Below, piece by piece: positions 15,283-22,956 of a DNA stretch of 39,101 nucleotides. The stretch covers positions 1 through 39,101 of the forward strand of contig CAKPIG010000009.1 in NCBI GenBank assembly GCA_934162255.1, in the 5' to 3' direction. Both the position numbers and the translations under genes were made by a program. Below the pieces are notes generated by a model. That model saw only the letters and a list, made by a program, of their open reading frames with translations. It ran no database searches and was not told the DNA's origin. Each line of letters begins with the position of its first letter. Position 1 is the stretch's first letter. This stretch comes from an uncultured Clostridia bacterium. Its GTDB lineage: Bacteria; Bacillota; Clostridia; TANB77; CAG-508.

Positions 15283-15313
15283 ATTTATTTTTAATGTATT
15301 TATATTATCACAA

Positions 15314-15353
15314 TAAAAAGAAAACTGCAAGTTTTTTAAAACAGTTTTCTTTT
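15314..15353 (-). terminator. Intrinsic terminator of the DUF45 peptidase gene
   Basis: AAGAAAACTG/CAGTTTTCTT perfect stem followed by a T run on the minus strand; it separates the peptidase gene from the tRNA. Confidence 0.75.
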
Positions 15354-15371
15354 GTATCATTGATTTTTATT

Positions 15372-16061
15372 TTAATATTCGTATTCTTCAAGTGCTTTTT
15401 CATATTTTGTGTATTCAGGTACGTATTTTTCTATCATTTCATAAAATCTTTTTCCATGTGATTTGTATTTTAAGTGGCAGAATTCGTGGATTATTATATA
15501 TTCTACTATTTCTCTTTTGTATTTCATTAATTCTGGATTTATTATTATTGTTTTATTTTCTGTACATTTTCCTAATGTGTTTTTCATTTTTTGGATTTTG
15601 TATTCTTCTGGGGCAATACCTAAAGTAATTCTCGCTTTTTCCATTATTATGTCTATTTCATTATTTGCTATTTGTTCATACATTTTCTCTATTGATATTT
15701 TTAAAATTTCTTCATTACTGATTTTTTTGTATTTTGTTGGTAATATTATTATTATTTCTGAATTTTTTTCTACTGTTAGTTCAGGCATTTTTATATTTTT
15801 GTATTCTACTATTATGTCATAGTTTTTTCCTAATATTTTTACTGATTTCATACCTGGAAGAAATTCTGTGTTATATTGTTTCATTTGTTTTAAAATCCAG
15901 TTTTTCTTTTCCATTACAGCTTCTTGTATTCTATTTTGTGTGAAATACCATGGTGCATTTACTATTACTTCTCCATTTTGTACTGTTATATACATATCTG
16001 TGTTTGCAGCTTTGTTTACTGTATATGTTATTATTCTTTCTTTTCTTCCAAATATACTCAT
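15372..16061 (-). CDS. DUF45/YgjP-type zinc metallopeptidase
   Basis: 229 residues of the YgjP-like (DUF45, M48-related) family. The zinc motif is in IIHEFCHLKYKSHGKRFYEMI (HEXXH-like with a downstream H), followed by VPEYTKYEKALEEY. The N-terminal beta-rich part ends with the AVMEKKNWILKQMKQY helix typical of the family. It is cytoplasmic, without a signal peptide. The substrate is unknown; relatives include SprT-like proteins and standalone genes near restriction or DNA-repair functions. It has a strong promoter (16109-16137) with two dyad elements around it (16081-16094 and 16144-16159), so regulation is likely. Divergent from ylbJ. Confidence 0.85.
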   Translation of the reverse strand: MSIFGRKERIITYTVNKAANTDMYITVQNGEVIVNAPWYFTQNRIQEAVMEKKNWILKQMKQYNTEFLPGMKSVKILGKNYDIIVEYKNIKMPELTVEKNSEIIIILPTKYKKISNEEILKISIEKMYEQIANNEIDIIMEKARITLGIAPEEYKIQKMKNTLGKCTENKTIIINPELMKYKREIVEYIIIHEFCHLKYKSHGKRFYEMIEKYVPEYTKYEKALEEYEY

Positions 16062-16080
16062 TTTTATATCTCTCCTTTTT

Positions 16081-16094
16081 TGAATATTTGTTCG
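16081..16094. promoter_or_regulatory. LexA-like dyad in the leader of the DUF45 gene
   Basis: TGAATATTTGTTCG differs from the Bacillota LexA box CGAACNNNNGTTCG at two of ten fixed bases. It sits between the -10 and the start codon, where a repressor would act. Confidence 0.35.
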
Positions 16095-16108
16095 CTTTTG
16101 TTGTCCTT

Positions 16109-16137
16109 ATTTTATATCCAATTTTTCATTTTGTCAA
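16109..16137 (-). promoter_or_regulatory. SigA promoter of the DUF45 peptidase gene
   Basis: TTGACA (16137-16132), 17 bases, TAAAAT (16114-16109). Confidence 0.65.
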
Positions 16138-16143
16138 TACTTT

Positions 16144-16159
16144 TTCGAAAATTTTCGAA
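16144..16159. promoter_or_regulatory. 16-bp palindrome in the DUF45/ylbJ intergenic region
   Basis: Perfect dyad TTCGAAAA/TTTTCGAA, 6 bases upstream of the DUF45 -35 box and about 25 bases upstream of the ylbJ -35 candidate. Binding protein unknown. Confidence 0.5.
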
Positions 16160-16182
16160 CATTTTTTTGTGTTATTTTGTAA

Positions 16183-16211
16183 GTATATTTTTCAGCGGTT
16201 TTTAATATATT
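16183..16211 (+). promoter_or_regulatory. Possible sigma-E promoter of ylbJ
   Basis: GTATATT (16183-16189), 14-base spacer, AATATATT (16204-16211). Against KMATATT-N14-CATACAMT this is 6 of 7 and 5 of 8 matches. ylbJ is sigma-E controlled in Bacillus subtilis. Confidence 0.4.
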
Positions 16212-16226
16212 TTACTGAGGTGTGTT

Positions 16227-17279
16227 ATGTTAAAAACTCGTTTTTATGTTATAAGATTAAAACATTTTTTGTTGCCTATTGTATTAGTTTTGTTTACTAT
16301 TTGTCTTGTGCTATTTTCTAATTCTAATTTGTATGCTGCTAAAAATGGTATTTCTTTATGGGCAAATTCTATTGTTCCTACATTATTTCCTTTTTTTGTG
16401 GCTACTGATTTACTTTCACAAACTAATTTTGTGTATTTTTTAGGCAAATTTTTTAACAATCTCATGAAGCCTTTATTTAATGTTAGAGGTGAAGGTAGTT
16501 TTGCTTTTATTATGGGTATTCTTAGTGGATATCCTATGGGTGCTAAAATTGCTGCTAATTTTAGAAAAAATAATCTTTGTTCTAAAGAAGAGTGTGAACG
16601 TTTACTTAGTTTTACTAATAATTCAGGGCCTTTGTTTATTATTGGTACTGTTGGTATTACTATGTTTGGTAATTCTGCTATAGGTTTTTTGTTGCTTTTT
16701 ACTCATGTTTTGTCTTGCATAACTGTGGGAATTATTTTTAGATTTTGGAAATATAAAAAAGATATAAATTTTAATTGTAGTAATTCTTTTTCTAATTCTT
16801 ATAATTCTAATTTAAGAATATCTGAATTAGGAGGAATTATTGGGAATAGTATTACTTCTTCTATTAATACCATTTTGTTGATTGGAGGATTTGTCGTTAT
16901 TTTTTCAGTTGTTATTTCTATATTACAAAATAGCAATTTACTTTCTGTTGCTTCTACTTTTTTAAGTCCTATTTTTGCTTTTTGTAATATTCCTGAAAGT
17001 TTTTCAACTGGTTTTATTTCTGGTATTATTGAACTTACAAATGGCTTAAATATAATTTGTGGTTTACATGAAAGGAAGTTGTCTTACAATATCATTATTG
17101 CTTCTTTTCTTTTAGGTTTTGGTGGCATTTCTGTTTTATTACAAGTTTGGAGTACTATTTCAAAGACTGATTTGTCTATAAAACCTTATATTTTAGGGAA
17201 GATTTTACAAGCTTGCTTTGCTTCTTTTTATACTTTTTTATTGATAAATTCTTTATATTTTTTTAATTTTGACATATAA
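16227..17279 (+). CDS. ylbJ: Sporulation integral membrane protein YlbJ
   Basis: 350 residues with about eight membrane helices and two nucleoside-recognition (Gate) domains. Signatures are WANSIVPTLFPFFVATDLL, FIMGILSGYPMGAKIAANFR, LLSFTNNSGPLFIIGTVG and a second FISGIIELTNGLNIICG segment. In Bacillus, YlbJ is a mother-cell sporulation membrane protein needed for heat-resistant spores; the transported substrate is unproven. GAGGTG precedes the ATG, and a sigma-E-like promoter sits upstream. It is a single-gene unit ending in the hairpin at 17280-17304. Confidence 0.92.
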   Translation: MLKTRFYVIRLKHFLLPIVLVLFTICLVLFSNSNLYAAKNGISLWANSIVPTLFPFFVATDLLSQTNFVYFLGKFFNNLMKPLFNVRGEGSFAFIMGILSGYPMGAKIAANFRKNNLCSKEECERLLSFTNNSGPLFIIGTVGITMFGNSAIGFLLLFTHVLSCITVGIIFRFWKYKKDINFNCSNSFSNSYNSNLRISELGGIIGNSITSSINTILLIGGFVVIFSVVISILQNSNLLSVASTFLSPIFAFCNIPESFSTGFISGIIELTNGLNIICGLHERKLSYNIIIASFLLGFGGISVLLQVWSTISKTDLSIKPYILGKILQACFASFYTFLLINSLYFFNFDI

Positions 17280-17304
17280 AAAATCCACTGCAAAGTGGAT
17301 TTTT
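17280..17304. terminator. Bidirectional terminator between ylbJ and the M24 peptidase gene
   Basis: AAAATCCACT-GCAA-AGTGGATTTTT, perfect stem, with T runs on both strands. Convergent genes stop at 17279 and 17303. Confidence 0.85.
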
Positions 17305-18364
17305 ATTTTATTATTGTATATTTTTTAGGAGATTTGGTTAATGTTTCACATCCTCCTTTAGTTATTAGTACTGTGTCTTCAATTCTTACTCCAAATTGAC
17401 CTGCAATGTATATTCCTGGTTCGTCTGTTACAACCATATTTTCTTTTAATAAGTTTTCTATTCGTGAACTTATGACTGGTTCTTCATGTATGTCTAGTCC
17501 AACTCCATGGCCAAGTGCATGTATTAAATCATAGTTGTTTAATCTGAAATCATTTTCTACCATTTTACTTATTTGTTTAGTGTTTGCACCTTCTTTTAGA
17601 TCTTGTAAAACTTGTTCTTGATTTTTTAATACAAGTTCATATACATGTTTTACTTGTTCTGGTACTTCTCCTACAAAAAGGGTTCTTGTCATGTCTGAAC
17701 AATATCCATTTATTCTGCATCCCATGTCTATTGTTATGATGTCTTTTTCTTGAATTTTTCTTTCAGTTGGTACTGCATGTGGCTTAGAAGAATTTTCTCC
17801 TGATGCTACAATTGTTTCAAATGATGTTCCTTCTGCATTTTCATAATAATAATTGTCAATTTCTCTTGCTATTTGCTTTTCTGTCATTCCTGGTTTTATG
17901 TAATTTAATATATATTCATAACATTCATCTGTAATTTTACATGCTTTTTTTATTGATTCTATTTCATCTTCGTCTTTTATTTCTCTTTGTTTTTCTATCA
18001 TTTTTTCTGTTTCAACTAGATTATTTATTTTGAATTTATGCATGTATTCTTTATATTTTGCATATGTTACATATGCTTCTTCAAATCCAACGTTTTCACA
18101 GAACATAAAGAAGTTTTCATAGTCTTCTAATGATAATCCTCTCATATCATATACAACTATTTCATCAAATATTGTTAATACATTGTGAACTTCTTCAATG
18201 TATCTGCCATCTGTTAAAAATATATTTTCTTTTCTTGTTACTAATAGAATTCCTTCAGCTTGAATATTTGTTAAATATCTTATATTTACAGGGTTTGTTA
18301 CTATCATTCCTTGCAAATTTAATCCAGACATTTTATTTCTAAGCCATTGCATTTTTTGATTCAT
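17303..18364 (-). CDS. M24B peptidase (aminopeptidase P / Xaa-Pro dipeptidase family)
   Basis: 353 residues. It removes or cleaves at Xaa-Pro using two metal ions. The N-terminal creatinase domain (about 1-125: MIVTNPVNIRYLTN, FLTDGRYIEEV) precedes the pita-bread domain. Metal ligands are D213 and D224 (ITIDMGCRINGYCSDMTRT), H286 (HALGHGVGLDIHEEP), E315 (VTDEPGIYI) and E329 (GVRIED). This resembles the YqhT subgroup. GGGAGAA before the ATG is a good site. It ends the long minus-strand run, 12 bases after the prepilin peptidase gene. Confidence 0.93.
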   Translation of the reverse strand: MNQKMQWLRNKMSGLNLQGMIVTNPVNIRYLTNIQAEGILLVTRKENIFLTDGRYIEEVHNVLTIFDEIVVYDMRGLSLEDYENFFMFCENVGFEEAYVTYAKYKEYMHKFKINNLVETEKMIEKQREIKDEDEIESIKKACKITDECYEYILNYIKPGMTEKQIAREIDNYYYENAEGTSFETIVASGENSSKPHAVPTERKIQEKDIITIDMGCRINGYCSDMTRTLFVGEVPEQVKHVYELVLKNQEQVLQDLKEGANTKQISKMVENDFRLNNYDLIHALGHGVGLDIHEEPVISSRIENLLKENMVVTDEPGIYIAGQFGVRIEDTVLITKGGCETLTKSPKKYTIIK

Positions 18365-18376
18365 TACTATTCTCCC

Positions 18377-19132
18377 CTATCCTTTATACATTCCTAATGT
18401 AAATATTGTCATTAATATTGAAACTAATATATTGAATGGTACAAACATACTTATGAATGTTGCTATTACAATAAATGGTCCAAATGGTATATATTCATCT
18501 GATTTTTTTATTTTTCCTACAATTAATATTATTCCCATTATTGCTCCAATTAGGAATGATATCATTGCAATTATTATAATATTTGAAAATCCAAAGTATA
18601 GTCCTAATGCTCCCATTAGTTTTACGTCTCCAAGCCCAAGTGCTTCTTTACCATATATTAATGCGCCTATTGCAGTTATAAGTAAGAATATTCCTGCTCC
18701 TACAAGCATTCCTAATAACATATCTATTGTTATTGCAACATTTGAAATTCCATATAAGAATGCTATTACCATTCCTATCTCTGCCATTGTTAAGTTTAGT
18801 CTGTTTGGTATGATTTGTAGCCTATAGTCTATTACAAATGCTGATATTAGCATTGGTGTTAATATTAAATATTTTATAAGTGCAAGATTTCCTATAAATG
18901 TGTCTTGTATACCATATCTATACAATAATAATATGTATATTATTGATGTTATTATCATTAATATATAGTTTGGCTTAAAGTCTACTCTGTTTTTAGCAAA
19001 TAGTTCTTTTGTGAATACTTTTTTATATTCAGGCAATCTCTGGTTCATCCAGTCTATGAATTCTCCCACAAATAATCCTACTATTGCTGCCAAAATATAA
19101 AATCCTATGTGTGTTTCATTTATGTATAACAT
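18377..19132 (-). CDS. Prepilin peptidase (A24 aspartyl protease)
   Basis: 251 residues with about seven membrane helices. The two catalytic aspartates are D102 (VIDYRLQIIPN) and D169 in the GXGD motif ALGLGDVKLMGA. GLFVGEFIDWMNQRLP near the N-terminus and IPFGPFIV near the end are family features. It lacks the zinc-binding Cys pair loop of PilD-type enzymes that also methylate. It would cleave type IV prepilin-like leader peptides at the membrane. No pilin or secretion ATPase gene is in the window, so its substrates lie elsewhere. It starts 3 bases after yqeG. Confidence 0.92.
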   Translation of the reverse strand: MLYINETHIGFYILAAIVGLFVGEFIDWMNQRLPEYKKVFTKELFAKNRVDFKPNYILMIITSIIYILLLYRYGIQDTFIGNLALIKYLILTPMLISAFVIDYRLQIIPNRLNLTMAEIGMVIAFLYGISNVAITIDMLLGMLVGAGIFLLITAIGALIYGKEALGLGDVKLMGALGLYFGFSNIIIIAMISFLIGAIMGIILIVGKIKKSDEYIPFGPFIVIATFISMFVPFNILVSILMTIFTLGMYKG

Positions 19133-19135
19133 TTT

Positions 19136-19636
19136 TTATTTTTCCTTCCTTTGTTTTTCATATCTTCTTTTTATTGCATTTTCTAGTGGTCTTTTTAGCA
19201 TTGTTATCCAGATGTCTTTTTCTGCAATCGGTTCTACTAATATTGTAAACATTTTACTTGCATTTCCTCCTACCACATCTGTGAATATTTGGTCTCCTAC
19301 TACTCCTATATTTTGTGGTTCTTCTTCTAATAATTTTTGAACCTTTTTAAATCCTTTTTTTAACGGTTTTTTTGCAAAGTAGTCATATCCCAATTTCATT
19401 CTTTCTGCAACTTTTTGTACTTTTTCTTTTTTATTTGAATTTGATAATATATATAGTTTTATCCCTTTTTCTTTTAAGTTTTCTGCCCATTTTATTGTTT
19501 CTTCTTCTAGATTCCTATCATAGTCTATTAGTGTATTATCTACATCTAATATTAATGCTTTTATTTTGTTTTCTTTTAGAAATTCTACTGTTATTTCTCT
19601 TACATTATTAAAATGTGCATTTGGGTATAATATCAT
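19136..19636 (-). CDS. yqeG: YqeG-family HAD phosphatase
   Basis: 166 residues, HAD subfamily IIIA. Motif I is ILDVDNTLIDYD (nucleophile D31, D33), motif II YILSNSNK, motif III a Lys in AKKPLKKGF, and motif IV VVGDQIFTDVVGGNASKM. Relatives dephosphorylate small phosphates, with phosphatidylglycerophosphate proposed for some members. The C-terminal IWITMLKRPLENAIKRRYE could associate with the membrane. ATAGGAGG precedes the ATG. It lies in the polA downstream run. Confidence 0.92.
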   Translation of the reverse strand: MILYPNAHFNNVREITVEFLKENKIKALILDVDNTLIDYDRNLEEETIKWAENLKEKGIKLYILSNSNKKEKVQKVAERMKLGYDYFAKKPLKKGFKKVQKLLEEEPQNIGVVGDQIFTDVVGGNASKMFTILVEPIAEKDIWITMLKRPLENAIKRRYEKQRKEK

Positions 19637-19675
19637 TGTAGTCCTCCTATATTTATCTATATATTAACAGTATGC

Positions 19676-20233
19676 CTAATTTTTGTCAATATCATTATAG
19701 ATTTTATAATCTCTTACTATTTTTCTTACATATGTATTTGTTTCTTTATATGGTATATTTTCTATATCTGAACCATCATTTTTTATGATTCCTTGTTCTA
19801 TCCATTTATCTACATTTCCACTTCCTGCATTGTATGCAGCTAATGCTACTTCAATACAGTTGTATTTTTGAATTAGTGTTGATATATATTTTGTTCCTAT
19901 ATTTATGTTTATTTCAGGTTCTAGTATATTTTCTTCATTCAAATCTATACCAATTTTTTTTGCAACATCTTTAGCTGTTAAATACATTAATTGCATTAGC
20001 CCTTTTGCATTACTTGCAGATATTGCTTTTTCTTTAAAATTGCTTTCTGCTTTGATTATAGCATATACTAAGTTTGCATCAACTCCATATTCTTCAGCAT
20101 ATTTATTAACATATTCTGAATATAGTTTTTTGTATCTTAATTTAATTATAAAATCATTTACCATTGGAGTAGCTATCACTATAATTATTATTAGTGCGAT
20201 AGCTACTATTAATTTAATGTATTTTTTTATCAA
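19676..20233 (-). CDS. Membrane-anchored lytic transglycosylase (SLT)
   Basis: 185 residues from a TTG at 20233, chosen because AAGGAG lies 7 bases upstream; the TTG at 20254 would overlap polA and place that site inside the coding region. An N-terminal membrane anchor (IKLIVAIALIIIIVIATP) is followed by the SLT lysozyme-like domain. The catalytic Glu is in AIIKAESNF (E63 in this numbering), with SNAKGLMQLM, ILEPEININIGTKYI and VALAAYNAGSGNVDKW. It cleaves peptidoglycan glycan strands to anhydro-muropeptides outside the membrane. It overlaps the 3' end region of polA closely; coaE, often between them in clostridia, is absent. Confidence 0.92.
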   Translation of the reverse strand: MIKKYIKLIVAIALIIIIVIATPMVNDFIIKLRYKKLYSEYVNKYAEEYGVDANLVYAIIKAESNFKEKAISASNAKGLMQLMYLTAKDVAKKIGIDLNEENILEPEININIGTKYISTLIQKYNCIEVALAAYNAGSGNVDKWIEQGIIKNDGSDIENIPYKETNTYVRKIVRDYKIYNDIDKN

Positions 20234-20244
20234 ATTTTTTCTCC

Positions 20245-22932
20245 TTATTTGCAATCATACCAATTTGCTGCTTCTGAAACTTCTGCTATTAATGGAACAT
20301 TTAGTTTTGCTGCTGTTTCCATTGATTCTTTTAAAATATTTGTAACTTCATCTACTTCGTCTAATGCGGCTTCTATCATCATCTCATCATGTACTTGAAG
20401 TACTATTTTTGATTTCATTTTTCTTTTTTGCAATTCTTTTAAAACTTTTATCATTGCAATTTTCATTATGTCTGCAGCTGTTCCTTGAATTGGTGTGTTC
20501 ATTGCAGCTCTTTGGCCGAACTGTCTAACCATGTAATTTTTTGATTTTAACTCTTGTATATATCTTCTTCTTTTAAATAATGTTTCTACATATCCTGTTT
20601 CTTTTGCTTTTTCTACGACTTCATCCATGAATTTTTTTATTCCTGAATATAGTTCTAGATATTGCTCTATATATTGTTTTGCTTTTTTTCTTGATATTCC
20701 TAATTGTTCTCCTAGTCCAAAGTCACTTATTCCATAAACTATTCCAAAGTTTACTGCTTTTGCTGCACTTCTTTGTTCTTTTGTTACCTCGTCTAGTGGA
20801 GTATTAAATACTTTTGATGCAGCTTGTTTATGAATATCTTTTCCTTGTTTGAATGCTTCTACCATATTTTCATCATTTGATATATGTGCAAGCACTCTTA
20901 ATTCTATTTGTGAATAGTCTGCATCTATATATAAATAACCTTCTTCTGGTTTAAATACTTTTCTTAATTGCTTTCCTAAGTCAAATCTGGTTGGTATATT
21001 TTGAAGGTTTGGTTCTGTTGAACTTATCCTTCCTGTTGCTGTTATTGTTTGATGAAAGAATGAATGAATTCTTTTTGTTTTTGGATTTATATATGGTTTC
21101 ATTCCTTCAACATATGTTGAATTTAATTTTGTTAATTGCCTATATTCTAATAATTTTTCTATTACAGGATGTTCTTCTCTTAGTTTTTCTAATACGTCTC
21201 CATCTGTAGAATATCCGCTTTTTGTTTTTTTGATTACTGGCAATTTCATTTGCTCAAATAATACTTCTCCTAATTGTTTAGGTGAATTTATGTTGAATTC
21301 TGTTCCACATAGTTCATGTATTTCTTGAGTTAATATTTCTAATCGTTGTTTTAATGTTTCTCCATATTCTTCAAGTTCTTGCACATCTACATACATTCCA
21401 TTCCATTGCATTTGTGCTAAGACTTCTACTGTTGGCATGTCAATATTATTAAATAATTCTAATTCGCCTTGTTCTTCTAATTTTTTTGTTGTTATTTCTG
21501 AAAGTTGATATATTTCTTTTGCATATAGCCCTGTTTTTATTTTATTTATATTGTTTTCTTTTTCCTCTGTATCAAATAGGCTTGTTTGCTCTGATTTTTC
21601 TTCTATTCCTTGGCTTCTTAAGTATTCTTCATTATCTATTTCTAAATAATCTCTTACTATTATGTCTAATTCATATTTGCTTGTTGGATTTAAAACATAT
21701 GCAGCAACTTTTGCATCATATATTATGTTTTGCATTGTTATTCCTAATTGTTTTAATATTATATAATCTTCTGAAATATTGTAACTATATTTTCCTATTT
21801 TCTCATCTTCAAATATCTTTTTTATTTGTACTAAGAATTTATCTGTTTTTTCTATATAATATATTTTATTTTCTGAATATATACTTATTCCTACTATGTC
21901 TTTTTTTATTATATCTGTTTCATTTTGATTTTGAACTACATCTAAATAATAAAACATTTTATTCCCTAGTTCAGGTATTTCTTCTGTTTCTATTATTTCA
22001 AGCTTATCTATTTCTTTTGATTTATTTTCAATTTGAGTTTGTCCATTTCTTAGACCAAATTTCTCTATATATCTATTAAATCTTAGTTTTTCAAATAATT
22101 CTAGAACTTTTTCATTATCACAATCTTCTACTTTTAGATTTTCTAAAGTGTCTTCTAACGGTACTTCTGTGTCTATTTTTCCTAATACTTTTGAAAGTTC
22201 TGCCATTTCTTTATTTGCTACTATATTTTCTTTTTGCTTTCCTTTTAAATCATCTTCTCCTAGTTCTATTTTTTTGTATAGTTCTTCAACTGAATGGTAT
22301 TTTTGTATTAATGATACCGCTGTTTTAGGGCCAATTCCAGGAATTCCTGGAATATTGTCAGAAGCGTCTCCTTGTAGTGCTTTTACTTCAATTAATTGTT
22401 CTGGCTCTATTCCATATTCCTCTAATATTTTAGATCTGTTATAATTTTCTGTTTCAGTTTTTCCTGCTTTAGTTCTTGGAATTCTGATTGTTATATGATC
22501 ACTTGCTAATTGGAATGTATCTCTATCTCCTGATAATATTGTTACATCTAAGCCTTGTTTTTCTCCATATTTAGCCAGTGTTCCTAAAATATCGTCTCCT
22601 TCATAGCCTTCTTTTTCTATAATGTCTATGTTCATTGCTTTTAAGACTTCTTTTATTACTGGCATTTGTTCTGCTAATTCTTCTGGCATTCCATGTCTAT
22701 TGGCTTTATATCCTTCATATATTTCTTTTCTTTTCAATTTTCCTTTTAAGTCAAATGCTACTGCAATATATTGTGGTTTTATATCATCCATTATATTGAA
22801 TAATATTGCAAGAAATCCATATATTGCATTTGTATATTTGCCATCTTCAGTTGTAAGCATTTTACTTCCCATGATTCCATAAAATGCTCTATTCATTATG
22901 CTATTACCGTCAATTAATACTAATTTATCCAA
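20245..22932 (-). CDS. polA: DNA polymerase I
   Basis: 895 residues. The N-terminal 5' nuclease domain (about 1-290) starts MDKLVLIDGNSIMNRAFYGI and includes YEGDDILGTLAKY, ILSGDRDTFQL and GDASDNIPGIPGIGPKTA. The middle domain is a proofreading relic: where DXE should stand the sequence reads FYYLDVVQNQ, so 3'-5' exonuclease activity is probably lost, as in Bacillus and Thermus. The polymerase domain has motif A DADYSQIELRVLAH, motif B RSAAKAVNFGIVYG and motif C LQVHDEMM. It replaces RNA primers and fills repair gaps. It starts 24 bases after yfhO. Confidence 0.97.
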   Translation of the reverse strand: MDKLVLIDGNSIMNRAFYGIMGSKMLTTEDGKYTNAIYGFLAILFNIMDDIKPQYIAVAFDLKGKLKRKEIYEGYKANRHGMPEELAEQMPVIKEVLKAMNIDIIEKEGYEGDDILGTLAKYGEKQGLDVTILSGDRDTFQLASDHITIRIPRTKAGKTETENYNRSKILEEYGIEPEQLIEVKALQGDASDNIPGIPGIGPKTAVSLIQKYHSVEELYKKIELGEDDLKGKQKENIVANKEMAELSKVLGKIDTEVPLEDTLENLKVEDCDNEKVLELFEKLRFNRYIEKFGLRNGQTQIENKSKEIDKLEIIETEEIPELGNKMFYYLDVVQNQNETDIIKKDIVGISIYSENKIYYIEKTDKFLVQIKKIFEDEKIGKYSYNISEDYIILKQLGITMQNIIYDAKVAAYVLNPTSKYELDIIVRDYLEIDNEEYLRSQGIEEKSEQTSLFDTEEKENNINKIKTGLYAKEIYQLSEITTKKLEEQGELELFNNIDMPTVEVLAQMQWNGMYVDVQELEEYGETLKQRLEILTQEIHELCGTEFNINSPKQLGEVLFEQMKLPVIKKTKSGYSTDGDVLEKLREEHPVIEKLLEYRQLTKLNSTYVEGMKPYINPKTKRIHSFFHQTITATGRISSTEPNLQNIPTRFDLGKQLRKVFKPEEGYLYIDADYSQIELRVLAHISNDENMVEAFKQGKDIHKQAASKVFNTPLDEVTKEQRSAAKAVNFGIVYGISDFGLGEQLGISRKKAKQYIEQYLELYSGIKKFMDEVVEKAKETGYVETLFKRRRYIQELKSKNYMVRQFGQRAAMNTPIQGTAADIMKIAMIKVLKELQKRKMKSKIVLQVHDEMMIEAALDEVDEVTNILKESMETAAKLNVPLIAEVSEAANWYDCK

Positions 22933-22956
22933 TTTTCTTCTCCTATCATATTTTAT

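Noticed and set aside
15924..16321. Plus-strand frames upstream of ylbJ
   Set aside because: They overlap the DUF45 gene antisense and the intergenic control region, with Phe/Leu/Tyr-rich low-quality translations.
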